Source: Nitrosospira sp. (lineage in GTDB: Bacteria > Pseudomonadota > Gammaproteobacteria > Burkholderiales > Nitrosomonadaceae). Taken from it: a DNA stretch of 64,000 nt. The translations under genes were made by a program, and so were the position numbers. Positions within the stretch are counted from its first letter, which is position 1; the number at the start of each line of letters is the position of its first letter. Shown in pieces: positions 33,461 to 43,064 of this stretch. The stretch spans positions 36,292-100,291 of the forward strand of contig JACDGV010000007.1 of NCBI GenBank assembly GCA_013821425.1, read 5' to 3'. The notes beneath the pieces are model-generated. The model was not told the DNA's origin, ran no database searches, and was given only the letters and a program-made list of their open reading frames with translations.

Positions 33461-34126
33461 ATGAAGCTCGATGCGGAAGAAGTAGCCCAATACCTGCGCC
33501 AGTTCCCGGAGTTCTTCGAGGAATATGCGGATATGCTGGCGGAGATCCAGGTCCCGGATCCTCACGGCGGTAGAGCCATTCCCATTAATGAGCGCCAAAT
33601 CGCCGCCCTTAGGGACAAGAACCGTATCTTGCAGGAAAGACTGGGCGAATTGATCAGATTTGGCGAGGAAAACGGGGCTATCACGGAAAAAATGCACCGC
33701 CTGGCCGTAGCACTACTCACATCCCACCATCTGAGCGGTTTGTTATATGGATTGAAGTTTCATTTGCGTGAGGATTTTTCTGTACCGCACATGGCGCTGC
33801 GGTTGTGGAATATATCTGCCGAGGACTCCTCGCTGCAGGAATTTGCTCCGGCGAGCGCTGATATTCAAATCGTGGCGGAAAGCCTGGTACACCCTTATTG
33901 CGGTTGCCATATAGTGGACGAGATCAGGGAATGGTTCAGGGAAGATGCCGCTCGTCTGCGCTCATTTGCCATGGTGACCTTGCGGGCCGAGCGAACAATC
34001 GGTCTACTGGTAATGGGCAGCGAAGATCCCCAACGGTTTTATCCCGAAATGGGAACAATTTACCTGACCCGGCTTGGTGAGCTCGTAAGCGCCGCGCTGG
34101 GGCGTCCCGCCCTGACTGACGGTTAG
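33461..34126 (+). CDS. DUF484 family protein (GAF-like)
   Basis: A 221-residue protein with the DUF484 layout. N-terminal helices (VAQYLRQFPEFFEEYADML) lead to a coiled coil (~residues 40-70) and a GAF-like domain (LLYGLKFHLREDFSVPHMAL, LGLLVMGSED-like ending). Function is unknown; the gene is conserved between dapF and xerC. The start is set at the ATG at 33461 (MKLDAEEV). The frame extends upstream into dapF, but homologues start here. Confidence 0.9.
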   Translation: MKLDAEEVAQYLRQFPEFFEEYADMLAEIQVPDPHGGRAIPINERQIAALRDKNRILQERLGELIRFGEENGAITEKMHRLAVALLTSHHLSGLLYGLKFHLREDFSVPHMALRLWNISAEDSSLQEFAPASADIQIVAESLVHPYCGCHIVDEIREWFREDAARLRSFAMVTLRAERTIGLLVMGSEDPQRFYPEMGTIYLTRLGELVSAALGRPALTDG

Positions 34127-34152
34127 CCTGGAAATATCCGCACAGCGCCAGC

Positions 34153-35058
34153 ATGCCATCTCCTGACAGCCTCGAACTCGCCTCAGCCTACCTTTCCCAT
34201 CTCGCGCAGGAACGGCGTTTGTCCCCGCTAACTTGCGAAAGCTACGCGCGGGATATTACGGTCTTGCTAAAATTTGCGCAGGACACGCCGCTCGATCAGT
34301 TGCAAATTCATCACATCCGCCGGTTTACGGCCCAGCTCCACGGCAGTGGTTTTTCCGGCAGAAGCCTGGCCCGAATATTGTCGGCATGGCGCGGCTTCTA
34401 TAAATACCTGGCGCGTGATCATGGCTGTGGTTGCAATCCCTGCTCGGGGGTCCGCGCACCAAAATCGCCCAGGCCATTGCCACATATGCTTTCACCTGAC
34501 GAAGCCGCACAACTGCTCGAGTTATCCGTCAACGACGACCTGATGGCATTGCGGGATAAAGCCATGTTCGAACTGTGCTATTCGTCCGGATTGCGCCTGG
34601 CAGAGCTCACGGGCCTTAAGCCAGAGGATTTGAACCTTTCCGATGGCACGGCGCGCGTCACCGGGAAAGGTGACAGAACCCGCATCGTACCGGTCGGCAC
34701 CCAAGCCACACAAGCCGTGCAGCAATGGATGAAGCAGCGGGAAAGCCTGGTCAGACCGGGGGCGAATGCATTATTCCTGTCCCGGTATGGAAAAAATATC
34801 AGTCGCCGGTCCATTGCCCAGAGGTTGAAAATTCAGGCCATGCGGCAAGGAGTCAACGTCAATGTGCACCCTCACATATTGCGGCATTCGTTCGCCTCGC
34901 ACGTGCTTCAATCCAGTGGCGATTTGCGGGCCGTGCAGGAGATGCTGGGACATTCCAGCATCAGTACCACGCAAATTTACACTCATCTTGACTTCCAGCA
35001 TTTGTCGAAAGTCTACGACGCGGCTCATCCGCGAGCCAGGAAAAAAAAGGAGCGCTGA
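34153..35058 (+). CDS. xerC: Tyrosine recombinase XerC
   Basis: Site-specific recombinase that with XerD resolves chromosome dimers at dif. 301 residues. N-terminal SAM-like DNA-binding domain (residues 1-90). The catalytic domain has Arg148 (SGLRLAEL), Lys172, His241 and Arg244 (HILRHSFASH), His267 (LGHSSIS) and Tyr276 (IYTHLD). Every active-site residue is present. Context after dapF and DUF484 supports XerC over a phage integrase. Confidence 0.95.
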   Translation: MPSPDSLELASAYLSHLAQERRLSPLTCESYARDITVLLKFAQDTPLDQLQIHHIRRFTAQLHGSGFSGRSLARILSAWRGFYKYLARDHGCGCNPCSGVRAPKSPRPLPHMLSPDEAAQLLELSVNDDLMALRDKAMFELCYSSGLRLAELTGLKPEDLNLSDGTARVTGKGDRTRIVPVGTQATQAVQQWMKQRESLVRPGANALFLSRYGKNISRRSIAQRLKIQAMRQGVNVNVHPHILRHSFASHVLQSSGDLRAVQEMLGHSSISTTQIYTHLDFQHLSKVYDAAHPRARKKKER

Positions 35059-35124
35059 TACAGTTTGTATTTTCTCCGCAAATCAGCGTTATAATCCTCG
35101 ATCTTATTATCTTGTGCTCCCTTC

Positions 35125-35661
35125 ATGCCAGAATTTCGTGGCACAACCATACTTTCTGCCCGGCGCGGAACCCAGGTCGCACTGGGAGGCGACGGTCAGG
35201 TGACTCTGGGCACTGTCGTTGCCAAGGCAAGTGCCCGCAAGGTGCGCAGACTGTATCACGAGAAGATCCTTGCAGGGTTCGCGGGAGGAACTGCCGACGC
35301 TTTTACCCTGTTTGAGCGGTTTGAAGGCAAGCTCGAAAAACATCAGGGCCATCTCATGCGTTCGGCTGTGGAACTTGCCAAGGATTGGCGCACTGATCGA
35401 ATCCTGCGGCGACTGGAAGCGATGCTGGTGGTAGCGGACTCCAGCATCACTCTCATCATTACAGGCTCGGGGGATGTAATCGAGCCTGAGTTAGGGCTCG
35501 CTGCAATTGGCAGCGGCGGCTCGTATGCTCACTCTGCCGCGCGTGCTCTTCTCGAGCACACCAGCCTGACTCCACAGGAAATCGTGAAAAAGGCGCTCAC
35601 CATCGCGGGTGATCTGTGTATTTATACCAACCAGAATCACGTCATAGAAGTTCTGGAGTGA
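35125..35661 (+). CDS. hslV: ATP-dependent protease subunit HslV (ClpQ)
   Basis: 178-residue proteasome-beta-like peptidase of the HslVU complex. Propeptide MPEFRG is removed to expose Thr7 (TTILSARR), the catalytic nucleophile. GGDGQVTLG and [16 protein letters not shown] are family-typical. A TATAAT at 35090-35095 could be the promoter -10, though its best -35 is 19 bases away. I saw no convincing sigma-32 site. hslU follows after 181 bases. Confidence 0.97.
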   Translation: MPEFRGTTILSARRGTQVALGGDGQVTLGTVVAKASARKVRRLYHEKILAGFAGGTADAFTLFERFEGKLEKHQGHLMRSAVELAKDWRTDRILRRLEAMLVVADSSITLIITGSGDVIEPELGLAAIGSGGSYAHSAARALLEHTSLTPQEIVKKALTIAGDLCIYTNQNHVIEVLE

Positions 35662-35738
35662 TGACAAGAACCGTATCGGCGAAATGAGGTAATACACAAG
35701 CAACCCCCTGATAGCACGGGGAAGGAAAAACAGGTTAT

Positions 35739-35761
35739 CCCCACGGGCAACGGGGGGTTTT
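35739..35761 (+). terminator. Possible weak hairpin between hslV and hslU
   Basis: CCCC (35739-35742) can pair with GGGG (35752-35755) around a 9-base loop, extended by a T-G pair, and is followed by GGTTTT. A short stem; could attenuate reading into hslU. Confidence 0.3.
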
Positions 35762-35842
35762 GCATCACGTATTTAACAGCAGTTTCTACCTTCGACCTTC
35801 TAATTTTTACCACTGCCATTAGCACTGCTCACTGACCGTATT

Positions 35843-37174
35843 ATGTCTCAACTGACCCCACGGGAAATCGTCCACGAGCTGGATAAGCACATCATCGGAC
35901 AGGACTCCGCCAAACGTTCTGTCGCCATAGCCCTCAGGAACCGCTGGCGCAGACAACAGGTGACGGACCCGCTGCGGCAGGAAATCACGCCTAAAAATAT
36001 CCTGATGATCGGCCCTACCGGCGTTGGAAAGACCGAAATAGCGCGCCGCCTCGCGAAGCTTGCCGACGCGCCCTTCATCAAGATAGAAGCGACGAAGTTT
36101 ACCGAGGTGGGTTATGTGGGGCGGGATGTCGATGCGATCATTCGTGACCTGGTAGAGTCGGCTGTGAAGCAATCCCGCGAGCGGGAAACCCAAAAAATGC
36201 GGGCTCGCGCTGAAGACCATGCGGAAGAGCGTATCCTGGATGTGCTGCTTCCATCCGCCAGGGAAATGGGGTCACAGGGGGACGCAAACGAGGGCGAAAG
36301 CGCGACTCGACAGAAATTCCGCAAGAAACTGCGCGAGGGCGAGCTGAACGATAGGGAAATCGAGATTGACGTGGCGGCAACACCTGCGCACATGGAGATT
36401 TTTGCTCCACCGGGAATGGAAGAACTGACAACGCAAATTCAGGGGATGTTCCAGAATCTGGGGGGTGAAAGGAAAAAAACCCGCAAGATGAGGATTCCCG
36501 AGGCGATGAAACTCCTCATTGATGAAGAAGCATCCAAGCTTGTCAATGATGAGGAACTTAAGCTTCGCGCCGTACAGAATGTAGAACAGAACGGCATCGT
36601 GTTTCTGGATGAAATCGATAAAATTACAAGCCGCTCCGAAAGTTCGGGCGCGGATGTCTCGCGTCAGGGGGTGCAGCGCGACCTCCTGCCCCTGGTGGAG
36701 GGCACCACGATTTCGACTAAATACGGCATGATCAAGACGGACCATATCCTGTTCATCGCCAGCGGCGCATTTCACCTCGCCAAGCCCTCCGATCTAATTC
36801 CCGAACTGCAGGGACGCTTTCCCATCCGGGTCGAACTCACCAGTCTTAGCGCCGATGATTTCGTGCAAATCCTCACTAATACGGATGCATGCCTGACACG
36901 CCAATACGAGGCACTACTGGAAACTGAAGGAATCCGGCTGGAGTTTACGCCCGGGGCTGTGAGACGTTTGGCGGAGATTGCGTTTGCCGTGAATGATAGA
37001 ACCGAGAATATCGGCGCGCGACGCCTTTATACCGCTATGGAAAAACTTCTGGAAGAGGTTTCCTTTGATGCCGAAAAACATCGTGAAACTACCGTTGTGA
37101 TCGATGCCGAGTATGTGAACGCACGGCTCGACAGCTTGTCCCAAAGCGAGGATTTGGCACGCTACGTGCTGTAA
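35843..37174 (+). CDS. hslU: ATP-dependent protease ATPase subunit HslU (ClpY)
   Basis: 443-residue AAA+ unfoldase that feeds substrates to HslV. Walker A is GPTGVGKTE (residues 57-65). The I-domain (~110-245) includes [17 protein letters not shown]. Walker B is [10 protein letters not shown], sensor-2 is [18 protein letters not shown], and the C-terminal LARYVL tail inserts into HslV. Length is normal. The start is consistent with the family ([19 protein letters not shown]). Confidence 0.97.
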   Translation: MSQLTPREIVHELDKHIIGQDSAKRSVAIALRNRWRRQQVTDPLRQEITPKNILMIGPTGVGKTEIARRLAKLADAPFIKIEATKFTEVGYVGRDVDAIIRDLVESAVKQSRERETQKMRARAEDHAEERILDVLLPSAREMGSQGDANEGESATRQKFRKKLREGELNDREIEIDVAATPAHMEIFAPPGMEELTTQIQGMFQNLGGERKKTRKMRIPEAMKLLIDEEASKLVNDEELKLRAVQNVEQNGIVFLDEIDKITSRSESSGADVSRQGVQRDLLPLVEGTTISTKYGMIKTDHILFIASGAFHLAKPSDLIPELQGRFPIRVELTSLSADDFVQILTNTDACLTRQYEALLETEGIRLEFTPGAVRRLAEIAFAVNDRTENIGARRLYTAMEKLLEEVSFDAEKHRETTVVIDAEYVNARLDSLSQSEDLARYVL

Positions 37175-37214
37175 GGCCGCGCCGTAGTGCTGCTGTAGGC
37201 ACCCCACCCCAGGC

Positions 37215-37227
37215 CAGGGCTTCCTTA
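37215..37227 (-). repeat. Dispersed intergenic repeat, copy B (partial)
   Basis: On the minus strand this reads TAAGGAAGCCCTG, the same core as the copies at 1969, 38751 and 46857-46881. It lies 40 bases after the hslU stop. Confidence 0.6.
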
Positions 37228-37415
37228 GTACAGATTTCGTTAGTAGGTAGGCTACGTCAGCCAAACGTCGCACCCGAATGCGATCTGTTATAATTGCAGT
37301 CTTCGGCGTTCACTCCACGTCTTTACGCCGCCCATTCCTGTTTTCCGACCTTTAGCGGTCTGCCTGAGCTAGGCTGTCTAACCCAGCGACAGACCGACGT
37401 TACCCCTGGAGTTTT

Positions 37416-38753
37416 ATGTCTTTCTCTATCTTCGGTCTATCCGATGAAATTATTCGTGCCGTTACTGAATGCGGCTATACCGATCCCACTCCCATTCAGC
37501 TCCAGGCGATTCCAGCCGTGCTGTCCGGCGCCGACTTGATGGCCGGGGCGCAGACGGGCACTGGCAAGACCGCCGGATTTACCTTGCCCATACTCCATCG
37601 CTTGTCTGATAAGAGTGTCAAGGGCCCATCCAGCGGCCGCCCCGCAGTACGCGCGCTGATCCTCGTTCCCACGCGCGAACTCGCCGCACAGGTGGAGCAA
37701 AGCATACGTGAGTACGGGAAATATCTAAAGCTGAATTCCATGATCATGATCGGGGGGGTCAACATCAATCCCCAGATCACCCGCCTTAAAAGCCGCGTGG
37801 ACATTCTGGTCGCAACCCCTGGACGGCTATTGGACCACGTGCAGCAGCGCACCCTGGACCTCTCCCGTGTTGAAATCCTGGTACTGGACGAGGCAGACCG
37901 CATGCTCGATATGGGTTTCATTCGCGAAATCAGAAAAATACTCGCGCTCCTGCCTGAGTCGCGGCAGAATCTGCTGTTCTCGGCAACCTTTTCCGACGAA
38001 ATTCAAACGCTGGCCGCCGGCTTGGTCAATAAACCGGTCAGGATCGAAGCCGCTCGCCGCAACGCTACGGCAGAGAACGTGACTCACATAGTGCATCCGG
38101 TGGATCGCGAACGAAAGCGCGATCTGCTTGCTCATCTCATCAAAAGACAGCATTGGGCGCAGGTACTGGTATTTACCCGCACCAAGCACGGGGCGAACAA
38201 GTTGGCCGAATATCTGGTCAGGAGCGATATCCCGTCTCTGGTCATTCATGGCAACAAAAGCCAGTCGGCACGAACTCGCGCATTGGCTGAATTCAAGACC
38301 GGCCGTCTGCAAGTGCTGGTGGCAACCGACATCGCCGCTCGCGGAATAGATATTACCGAACTGCCCCATGTGGTCAACTTTGAACTCCCTAACGTACCTG
38401 AGGATTATATCCATCGTATCGGGCGCACGGGGCGCGCGGGTGCAAAAGGCGAGGCGGTTTCGTTAGTATGTGTGGATGAGCTTAAGTTGTTAACCGAGAT
38501 TGAAAGGGTAATCAAGTGTGAATTGACTCACCACCTTATTGCCGGTTTCGAGCCCGACCCGGACATTAGAGCCGAACCGATCATAAATGGGAGCAACGGC
38601 GGGAGACGGGGGATGGTGTCCGAATCAACTGGAAGACAGCGTCATGGTCAACAAAGAGGGCGGTCAGGCTCCCAACCCGGTGCCGGCATGCTTGCGGGAC
38701 AGGCCGCCAGAAGCAGGCCTGCGCCGCACCGTTCAGGCGGACGTGGCCGTTAA
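37416..38753 (+). CDS. rhlE: DEAD-box RNA helicase, RhlE type
   Basis: A 445-residue ATP-dependent RNA helicase. In order: Q-motif ([14 protein letters not shown]), [33 protein letters not shown], then TDIAARGID and HRIGRTGR. RhlE-like by its short start and Arg/Gly/Ser-rich, disordered tail (residues ~390-445), which binds RNA. The stop TAA is the first three bases of a dispersed repeat (38751-38773), so the tail may have been cut by it. A homologue comparison is needed to judge this. The protein start at 37416 follows CCTGGAG. Confidence 0.93.
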   Translation: MSFSIFGLSDEIIRAVTECGYTDPTPIQLQAIPAVLSGADLMAGAQTGTGKTAGFTLPILHRLSDKSVKGPSSGRPAVRALILVPTRELAAQVEQSIREYGKYLKLNSMIMIGGVNINPQITRLKSRVDILVATPGRLLDHVQQRTLDLSRVEILVLDEADRMLDMGFIREIRKILALLPESRQNLLFSATFSDEIQTLAAGLVNKPVRIEAARRNATAENVTHIVHPVDRERKRDLLAHLIKRQHWAQVLVFTRTKHGANKLAEYLVRSDIPSLVIHGNKSQSARTRALAEFKTGRLQVLVATDIAARGIDITELPHVVNFELPNVPEDYIHRIGRTGRAGAKGEAVSLVCVDELKLLTEIERVIKCELTHHLIAGFEPDPDIRAEPIINGSNGGRRGMVSESTGRQRHGQQRGRSGSQPGAGMLAGQAARSRPAPHRSGGRGR

Positions 38754-38773
38754 GGAAGCCCTGAACAAGTCCT
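38751..38773 (+). repeat. Dispersed intergenic repeat, copy C
   Basis: Runs from the TAA stop of rhlE for 23 bases and matches the minus-strand copy at 46859-46881 base for base. Similarity then continues with gaps (CGGCGGAGCGCG against TCGGGGAGCGCCCGCG). Confidence 0.75.
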
Positions 38774-39073
38774 CGGCGGAGCGCGTTGCTGGCAAAATCG
38801 CGGGATGCACACAAAGCGCACGACACAGGTCGTAGCTTGGTCTACGATGCCAAGGAGTGCAACGCTTAATCCCATTTGTTCCCGTTCGTGGATGATGAAG
38901 TGACAGGGAACTGTCGTCACAGGTGACGCAGGGAGTGAGATAAATCCAGCTCCTGCTGAAGACATGAGGCGTGGTGCATTTTCAGGAGACTCGATTCCGT
39001 TAGGCGAAAGATTATCGGCATGGCTCGATACGCGACGAAAGGCGACGGTGCGCTCCTGGTGAATGGAACTGAA
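38754..39073. other. Intergenic stretch holding a repeat remnant
   Basis: 320 bases between convergent rhlE and the flavoprotein gene. It begins with repeat copy C. A short hairpin TCGTAG-CTTGGT-CTACGA lies at 38830-38847. No gene or T-run terminator is evident. It could be a degenerate mobile element fragment, but I cannot identify one. Confidence 0.5.
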
Positions 39074-40264
39074 CTAAACTGATTGCCCCGCCGCGTACCC
39101 GGATGCCCAAGCCCACTGGAAGTTGAATCCGCCCAAATGTCCGGTTACATCCACCACTTCACCAATAAAATAAAGCCCCGGGACTTTTTTCGCCTCCATG
39201 GTTCTGGATGACAGCTCCCGGGTGTCCACCCCGCCCAACGTGACCTCCGCCTTCCTGTAACCGGCGTCACCGTCGGGGGTCACTCGCCAGTCATGCAATT
39301 GCGCGGCAATCTGCTTCAAAGTTTTATCACTGTGGTGTTTTACCGGAAGGCCGGGATTTCCGGTAATTGCGTCGGCCCAGGTTTGTGCAAACCGCCGCGG
39401 CAGATGTTGCGTCAATAGATTGGATAGAAGCATAGGGTCATGTTTGTGTCCGAGCAGCCAGTCGACTGCATCGACACCGGGTAACAGGTCAATATGAATC
39501 GGGAGTCCTGGGCGCCAGCATGAAGAAACCTGCAATATCGCCGGGCCGCTTAAACCACGGTGGGTAATCAATACGTTGTCGCGGAAGCGTCCACCGTTAC
39601 AATTAACCTCGGCGTCAAGCGTAACGCCGGCAAGTTTTGAAAAACCAGCCAGTTGCTCCGGCGCAAAAATCAGCGGAACCAAGGCGGGACGCAGGGGCGT
39701 CACATTGATGCCAAACTGCTCCGCAATACGGTAGCCGAAAGCGCTTGCGCCAATTTGTGGAATCGAGAGGCCACCGGTTGCAATCACCAGCGCATCGGCG
39801 GACAAAGCACCGCGGTCGGTATCGAGCGTAAATCCTCCGGTACTGGCACTGGCCAGATCCACACCGTTCACTCGGGAGGGCATTTGCCACTGGACGCCCG
39901 CTTTATCACATTCATGCCGCAGCAGGTCGATGACCTGCTGCGAACGGCCGTCGCAAAATAATTGGCCCAGCTTCTTTTCGTGATAATGGATGCGATGCTT
40001 TTCCACCAGCGCAATAAATTGTTGGGGAGGGAAGCGCGCCAACGCAGACCGGCAGAAATGCGGGTTGTGTGAGAGGAAGTTTTCGGGGGTGGTATAACGG
40101 TTGGTGAAGTTACACCGGCCTCCGCCGGAAATGCGAATTTTTTCCCCCAGCCTGCTTGCGTGATCGAGCAGCAGCACCGAGCGCCCGCGCTTGCCTGCTT
40201 CTATCGCGCACATCATTCCCGCCGCGCCCGCACCGATCACTACCACATTTTTTTTCACTGCCAT
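39074..40264 (-). CDS. YhiN/HI0933 family FAD-dependent oxidoreductase
   Basis: A 396-residue flavoprotein. The dinucleotide fold is VVIGAGAAGMMCAIEAGKRG. Family signatures are ISGGGRCNFTN, VIATGGLSIPQIGASAFGY, KAEVTLGGVDTRELSSRTM and GLYFIGEVVDVTGHLGGFNFQWAWASGY. Members (BaiN/YhiN-like) are widespread; the reaction is mostly unassigned, with a few linked to enoate or bile-acid reduction. 31 bases downstream of the methyltransferase gene on the same strand, so possibly in its transcript. Confidence 0.9.
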   Translation of the reverse strand: MAVKKNVVVIGAGAAGMMCAIEAGKRGRSVLLLDHASRLGEKIRISGGGRCNFTNRYTTPENFLSHNPHFCRSALARFPPQQFIALVEKHRIHYHEKKLGQLFCDGRSQQVIDLLRHECDKAGVQWQMPSRVNGVDLASASTGGFTLDTDRGALSADALVIATGGLSIPQIGASAFGYRIAEQFGINVTPLRPALVPLIFAPEQLAGFSKLAGVTLDAEVNCNGGRFRDNVLITHRGLSGPAILQVSSCWRPGLPIHIDLLPGVDAVDWLLGHKHDPMLLSNLLTQHLPRRFAQTWADAITGNPGLPVKHHSDKTLKQIAAQLHDWRVTPDGDAGYRKAEVTLGGVDTRELSSRTMEAKKVPGLYFIGEVVDVTGHLGGFNFQWAWASGYAAGQSV

Positions 40265-40295
40265 TTCTCGCGTCGGTATGGGGCGGACACCGGCA

Positions 40296-40916
40296 TCATG
40301 AAGACGGTCTACGCCACGCGCTGGCGAGCCAGGGCTGCTGCTCGCGCGGGAGTCCTTCTGGCCGATAGTAGTGGGTTATTTCAACGAACTCAGCGGTGGC
40401 CATGTGGCGCCTCCAGCCTTCGATATCGTGGTAGACACCATAACGCCCCCGATTCCAGCACTCCTCGTTGTTTCCCCGGGGGTTGGAACTGAACAACACG
40501 CCGCCCGGTTTCAATGTTGCCGACAGTTCTTTCAATACGCGGGGCAATTCCCGGGCGGGAACATGAAACAGGGAAGCATTGGCGAATATGCCATCAAAGT
40601 GTTTGTCCGGCAGATCGAGTTCAATAAAATCCTGGCACCATACTTCGCAGCCGCTATAGCTACGCGCCATTTCGACAAAACGCATCGCCCCGTCCAACCC
40701 CACCGCACGGTGCCCAAGTTCCGAAAAAATCTTCAGGTCACGCCCCGGTCCGCAGCCGAAATCCAGTATATGGTATGGTGGGACGCTTTTGATATGCCGC
40801 AGCAATACTGCGATGTTCTGGCTGACGTCATGATCTTTAGTCCCTTCCCAAAAAGCACCAGCGCAGCCGTTATAGCTGGACAGCGTCAGCTCGGAAATTT
40901 TTCTGAGATCGGGCAA
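40296..40916 (-). CDS. Class I SAM-dependent methyltransferase
   Basis: A 206-residue methyltransferase. Motif I is ILDFGCGPGRDLKIFSELGH, acidic loop GLDGAMRFVEMAR, motif IV HFDGIFANASLFHVP, and LKPGGVLFSSNPRGNN. The N-terminal YNGCAGAFWEGTKDHDVSQN fits small-molecule methyltransferases. The substrate is unknown. It follows the DUF2063 gene of the RiPP-like cluster by ~97 bases on the same strand. A tailoring role is possible, but no evidence shows it. Confidence 0.85.
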   Translation of the reverse strand: MPDLRKISELTLSSYNGCAGAFWEGTKDHDVSQNIAVLLRHIKSVPPYHILDFGCGPGRDLKIFSELGHRAVGLDGAMRFVEMARSYSGCEVWCQDFIELDLPDKHFDGIFANASLFHVPARELPRVLKELSATLKPGGVLFSSNPRGNNEECWNRGRYGVYHDIEGWRRHMATAEFVEITHYYRPEGLPREQQPWLASAWRRPSS

Positions 40917-41013
40917 ACGGAAATCCTCCTGGTACCGGGTGGTTGGAGACGCTCGGCAAGCAGCGCATAAGACTTCGGAGCAGCGTCAGCAAAATCTGCA
41001 AACGTTGCCTGGA

Positions 41014-41793
41014 TCAGCATTTGGCCAGGACGCCCAGTAGCGCGCCGCGCGCCTGCAGATCACGCATGACTGTCAGTCCCCCTTGAATTACGACTTCCGG
41101 CGACGGGTGACAGCTCTCTGCGGCGATTATTTCGAGCGCCGCCTGGCCGGTATGCTCGGCAGGCGTGAGGAGATCTATTAGACGCGAAGTGAATGCGTTG
41201 ATTTCAATAAATTGAATCTGGTCGTCCGCATTGCGGAATACCAGTAGATGGGTTTCCGCTGGTACAACGCGAACGCGCGGCCCGATACGATGCACTGGCC
41301 AAATATAAACCAGATTAGCGAGTACCGGATTTAAAACCGGGCGCTGTTCCAGGAAGCTGCCTTCCGGATCGATCATCTCCCATCCTGGCGCAAGAATTGA
41401 AGTGGAAAGCGACAGCTCTATCCATTCGTAGTGCGCAAGTTCCAATATAAATTGCGGATAAGCTGCGAGCATTGCCTCCTGGCCCTGCAGGAATCGGATG
41501 AACTCCTCGGGTATCTGGCGAAATAACGGAGAGTGGCTGCGATGGCTCGCAAGGAAACCGCGCACGAGCCGCGCCCACCGGCGTGCTCCCAGCACCTTCC
41601 TGAGCACGGGGAAACAGATCAGGAGGAAACTTTCGAGGTTGTTGTAGACCAGCCTCCGGTAAATCCCCATGCGCCGCGCTTCGACGCCGCGCGGACAGGG
41701 ATTGATCCTCGGCTGACGGATATGTGCCGTAAAAGCGTACTGAAACCGCTGAAATTCAGGAAGTGGCACGGAGGACCTGGCTTTGACCGACAT
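41014..41793 (-). CDS. DUF2063 family partner protein (HvfC/BufC-like)
   Basis: A 259-residue protein whose N-terminal DUF2063 part ([44 protein letters not shown]) matches HvfC/BufC. The C-terminal half is a winged-helix-like domain ([16 protein letters not shown]). In MNIO RiPP clusters this partner binds the precursor and presents it to the DUF692 enzyme. The Pfam label 'DNA-binding' is historical. The start is set at the ATG at 41793 ([14 protein letters not shown]), overlapping the DUF692 gene by 38 bases; a start at 41829 is possible. Confidence 0.85.
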   Translation of the reverse strand: MSVKARSSVPLPEFQRFQYAFTAHIRQPRINPCPRGVEARRMGIYRRLVYNNLESFLLICFPVLRKVLGARRWARLVRGFLASHRSHSPLFRQIPEEFIRFLQGQEAMLAAYPQFILELAHYEWIELSLSTSILAPGWEMIDPEGSFLEQRPVLNPVLANLVYIWPVHRIGPRVRVVPAETHLLVFRNADDQIQFIEINAFTSRLIDLLTPAEHTGQAALEIIAAESCHPSPEVVIQGGLTVMRDLQARGALLGVLAKC

Positions 41794-42610
41794 GCCGAGT
41801 CTGCATCTTCCCAATGCGTTCGACTTCACGCATCAGTTCATCCAGGGGGGGGATATTGAAGTCGCGCTCGAGCAAGGTGGGCTTCACGCCATGGATGCGG
41901 TAGGTTTGATCCAGCAGTGACCAGACGGAGTCAATCACATCCGCCCCGTGCGTGTCGATAATCAGGCCCTCGGATTCATTGTGATGACCGGCCACATGCA
42001 TGTACACAATGCGTTCGGAGGGCATGGCGCGGATAAATTCGATGGGGTCATAAACGTGATTAACGCTGTTGACATAGACGTTATTAACGTCGAGGTGCAG
42101 GTCGCAATCCGCTTCGGTTACGACTGCGCGTATGAAATCCGCTTCGCTCATATCCGCGATAGGCGCCCGCACGTAAAACGAGGCATTTTCCAGCGCGATG
42201 CGGCGCTCAAGAATATCCTGCACGCGCCGAACGCGCGCGGAAACATATTTCACCGCTTCTTCAGTAAAGGGTATCGGAAGCAGATCGTATAAGTGGCCCT
42301 CGTCCGAGCAGTAGGAAAGATGCTCGGTATAAAGGCGAATTTGATGCTGATCGAGGAACTGACGGACCTTGTGCAGGAATACTTCATCCAGGGGTGCTGG
42401 ACCGCCAATCGAAAGCGAGAGGCCATGACAAACGAATGGATAGCGCTCGGTCAGGGTGCGTAACCGCCGTCCGGAGATACCGCCGAGATCTATCCAGTTT
42501 TCCGGAGCGATCTCGAAGAAATCGATGGCCGCTGGAACGTCCGCTAGTAGCGCTGGAATCAATTCTCGTCGGAAGCCCAGCCCCACGCTGATAAGGCGCA
42601 AGGGTTCCAT
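41756..42610 (-). CDS. DUF692 multinuclear non-haem iron enzyme (MNIO; HvfB/BufB-like)
   Basis: 284-residue TIM-barrel enzyme of the MNIO family, whose members use two or three irons to modify cysteines in peptides (oxazolone/thioamide in methanobactin, thiooxazole in bufferins). Likely metal ligands all occur: His62 ([11 protein letters not shown]), His97 (TEHLSY), Glu141 (LENAS), Asp174 with Asn176 (HLDVNN), His205 and His209 (MHVAGHH), Asp219 and His221 (DTHGADV) and Glu248 (LLERD). It starts 9 bases after the precursor gene. The cytosolic enzyme would act before export. Confidence 0.92.
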   Translation of the reverse strand: MEPLRLISVGLGFRRELIPALLADVPAAIDFFEIAPENWIDLGGISGRRLRTLTERYPFVCHGLSLSIGGPAPLDEVFLHKVRQFLDQHQIRLYTEHLSYCSDEGHLYDLLPIPFTEEAVKYVSARVRRVQDILERRIALENASFYVRAPIADMSEADFIRAVVTEADCDLHLDVNNVYVNSVNHVYDPIEFIRAMPSERIVYMHVAGHHNESEGLIIDTHGADVIDSVWSLLDQTYRIHGVKPTLLERDFNIPPLDELMREVERIGKMQTRHVGQSQVLRATS

Positions 42611-42619
42611 GGCGTAAAC

Positions 42620-43018
42620 TTATTTCTTCATCTGGCCGTGAGATCCTTTGCTGGATTTAGCCCCGGCGAAGTTATCCGCTTCCGCCTTGTCGACGACACC
42701 ATCTTTGTTGGCATCGATTTTGTCGAATATCGCTTCGTGATGCTTGATAAATTCTTCCTTGGTGACTTTACCATCCTTGTTGGCGTCCGCCGCCGACATG
42801 CCGCACTTTCCCTCTGCGGATTTTGCTCCCGGGGCATAATTGCTGGCGTCTACCCTGTCGGCATAGGCTATCATGTAACCCTCCTCCAGCGTCTTCATAG
42901 CGAAAGGATCGGCTACACCCGTCGGTTGGTCCGCCGAGTAGGAAACCGGAGCGGCGCCTAAGCTGATGGCAATGGCCGAGCCAATGGCAATTGAAATCAT
43001 GGGTTCTTTCCTGCGCAC
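42620..43018 (-). CDS. Secreted EF-hand protein with one EGKCG motif (probable MNIO RiPP precursor)
   Basis: A 132-residue protein. Signal peptide about residues 1-29. Its only cysteine is Cys72, in EGKCG (69-73), the motif that MNIO enzymes modify in bufferin/HvfA precursors. Two canonical EF-hand loops follow: Asp78-x-Asn80-x-Asp82-Gly...Glu89 and Asp102-x-Asn104-x-Asp106-Gly...Glu113. The C-terminus is Lys/Ser/Gly-rich. First gene of a tight operon with the DUF692 and DUF2063 genes. GTG start at 43018 with AGGAG 8 bases upstream; ATG at 43000 is the alternative. The metal-handling role (copper or calcium) is inference. Confidence 0.85.
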   Translation of the reverse strand: MRRKEPMISIAIGSAIAISLGAAPVSYSADQPTGVADPFAMKTLEEGYMIAYADRVDASNYAPGAKSAEGKCGMSAADANKDGKVTKEEFIKHHEAIFDKIDANKDGVVDKAEADNFAGAKSSKGSHGQMKK

Positions 43019-43064
43019 AGTGTTTTCTCCTCACTTTTTGGAAAAAATATTATGTCACACTTTG

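Noticed and set aside
35059..35124. Sigma-32 heat-shock promoter ahead of hslV
   Set aside because: No CTTGAA/CCCCAT-like pair at proper spacing; only a sigma-70-like TATAAT with a poor -35.
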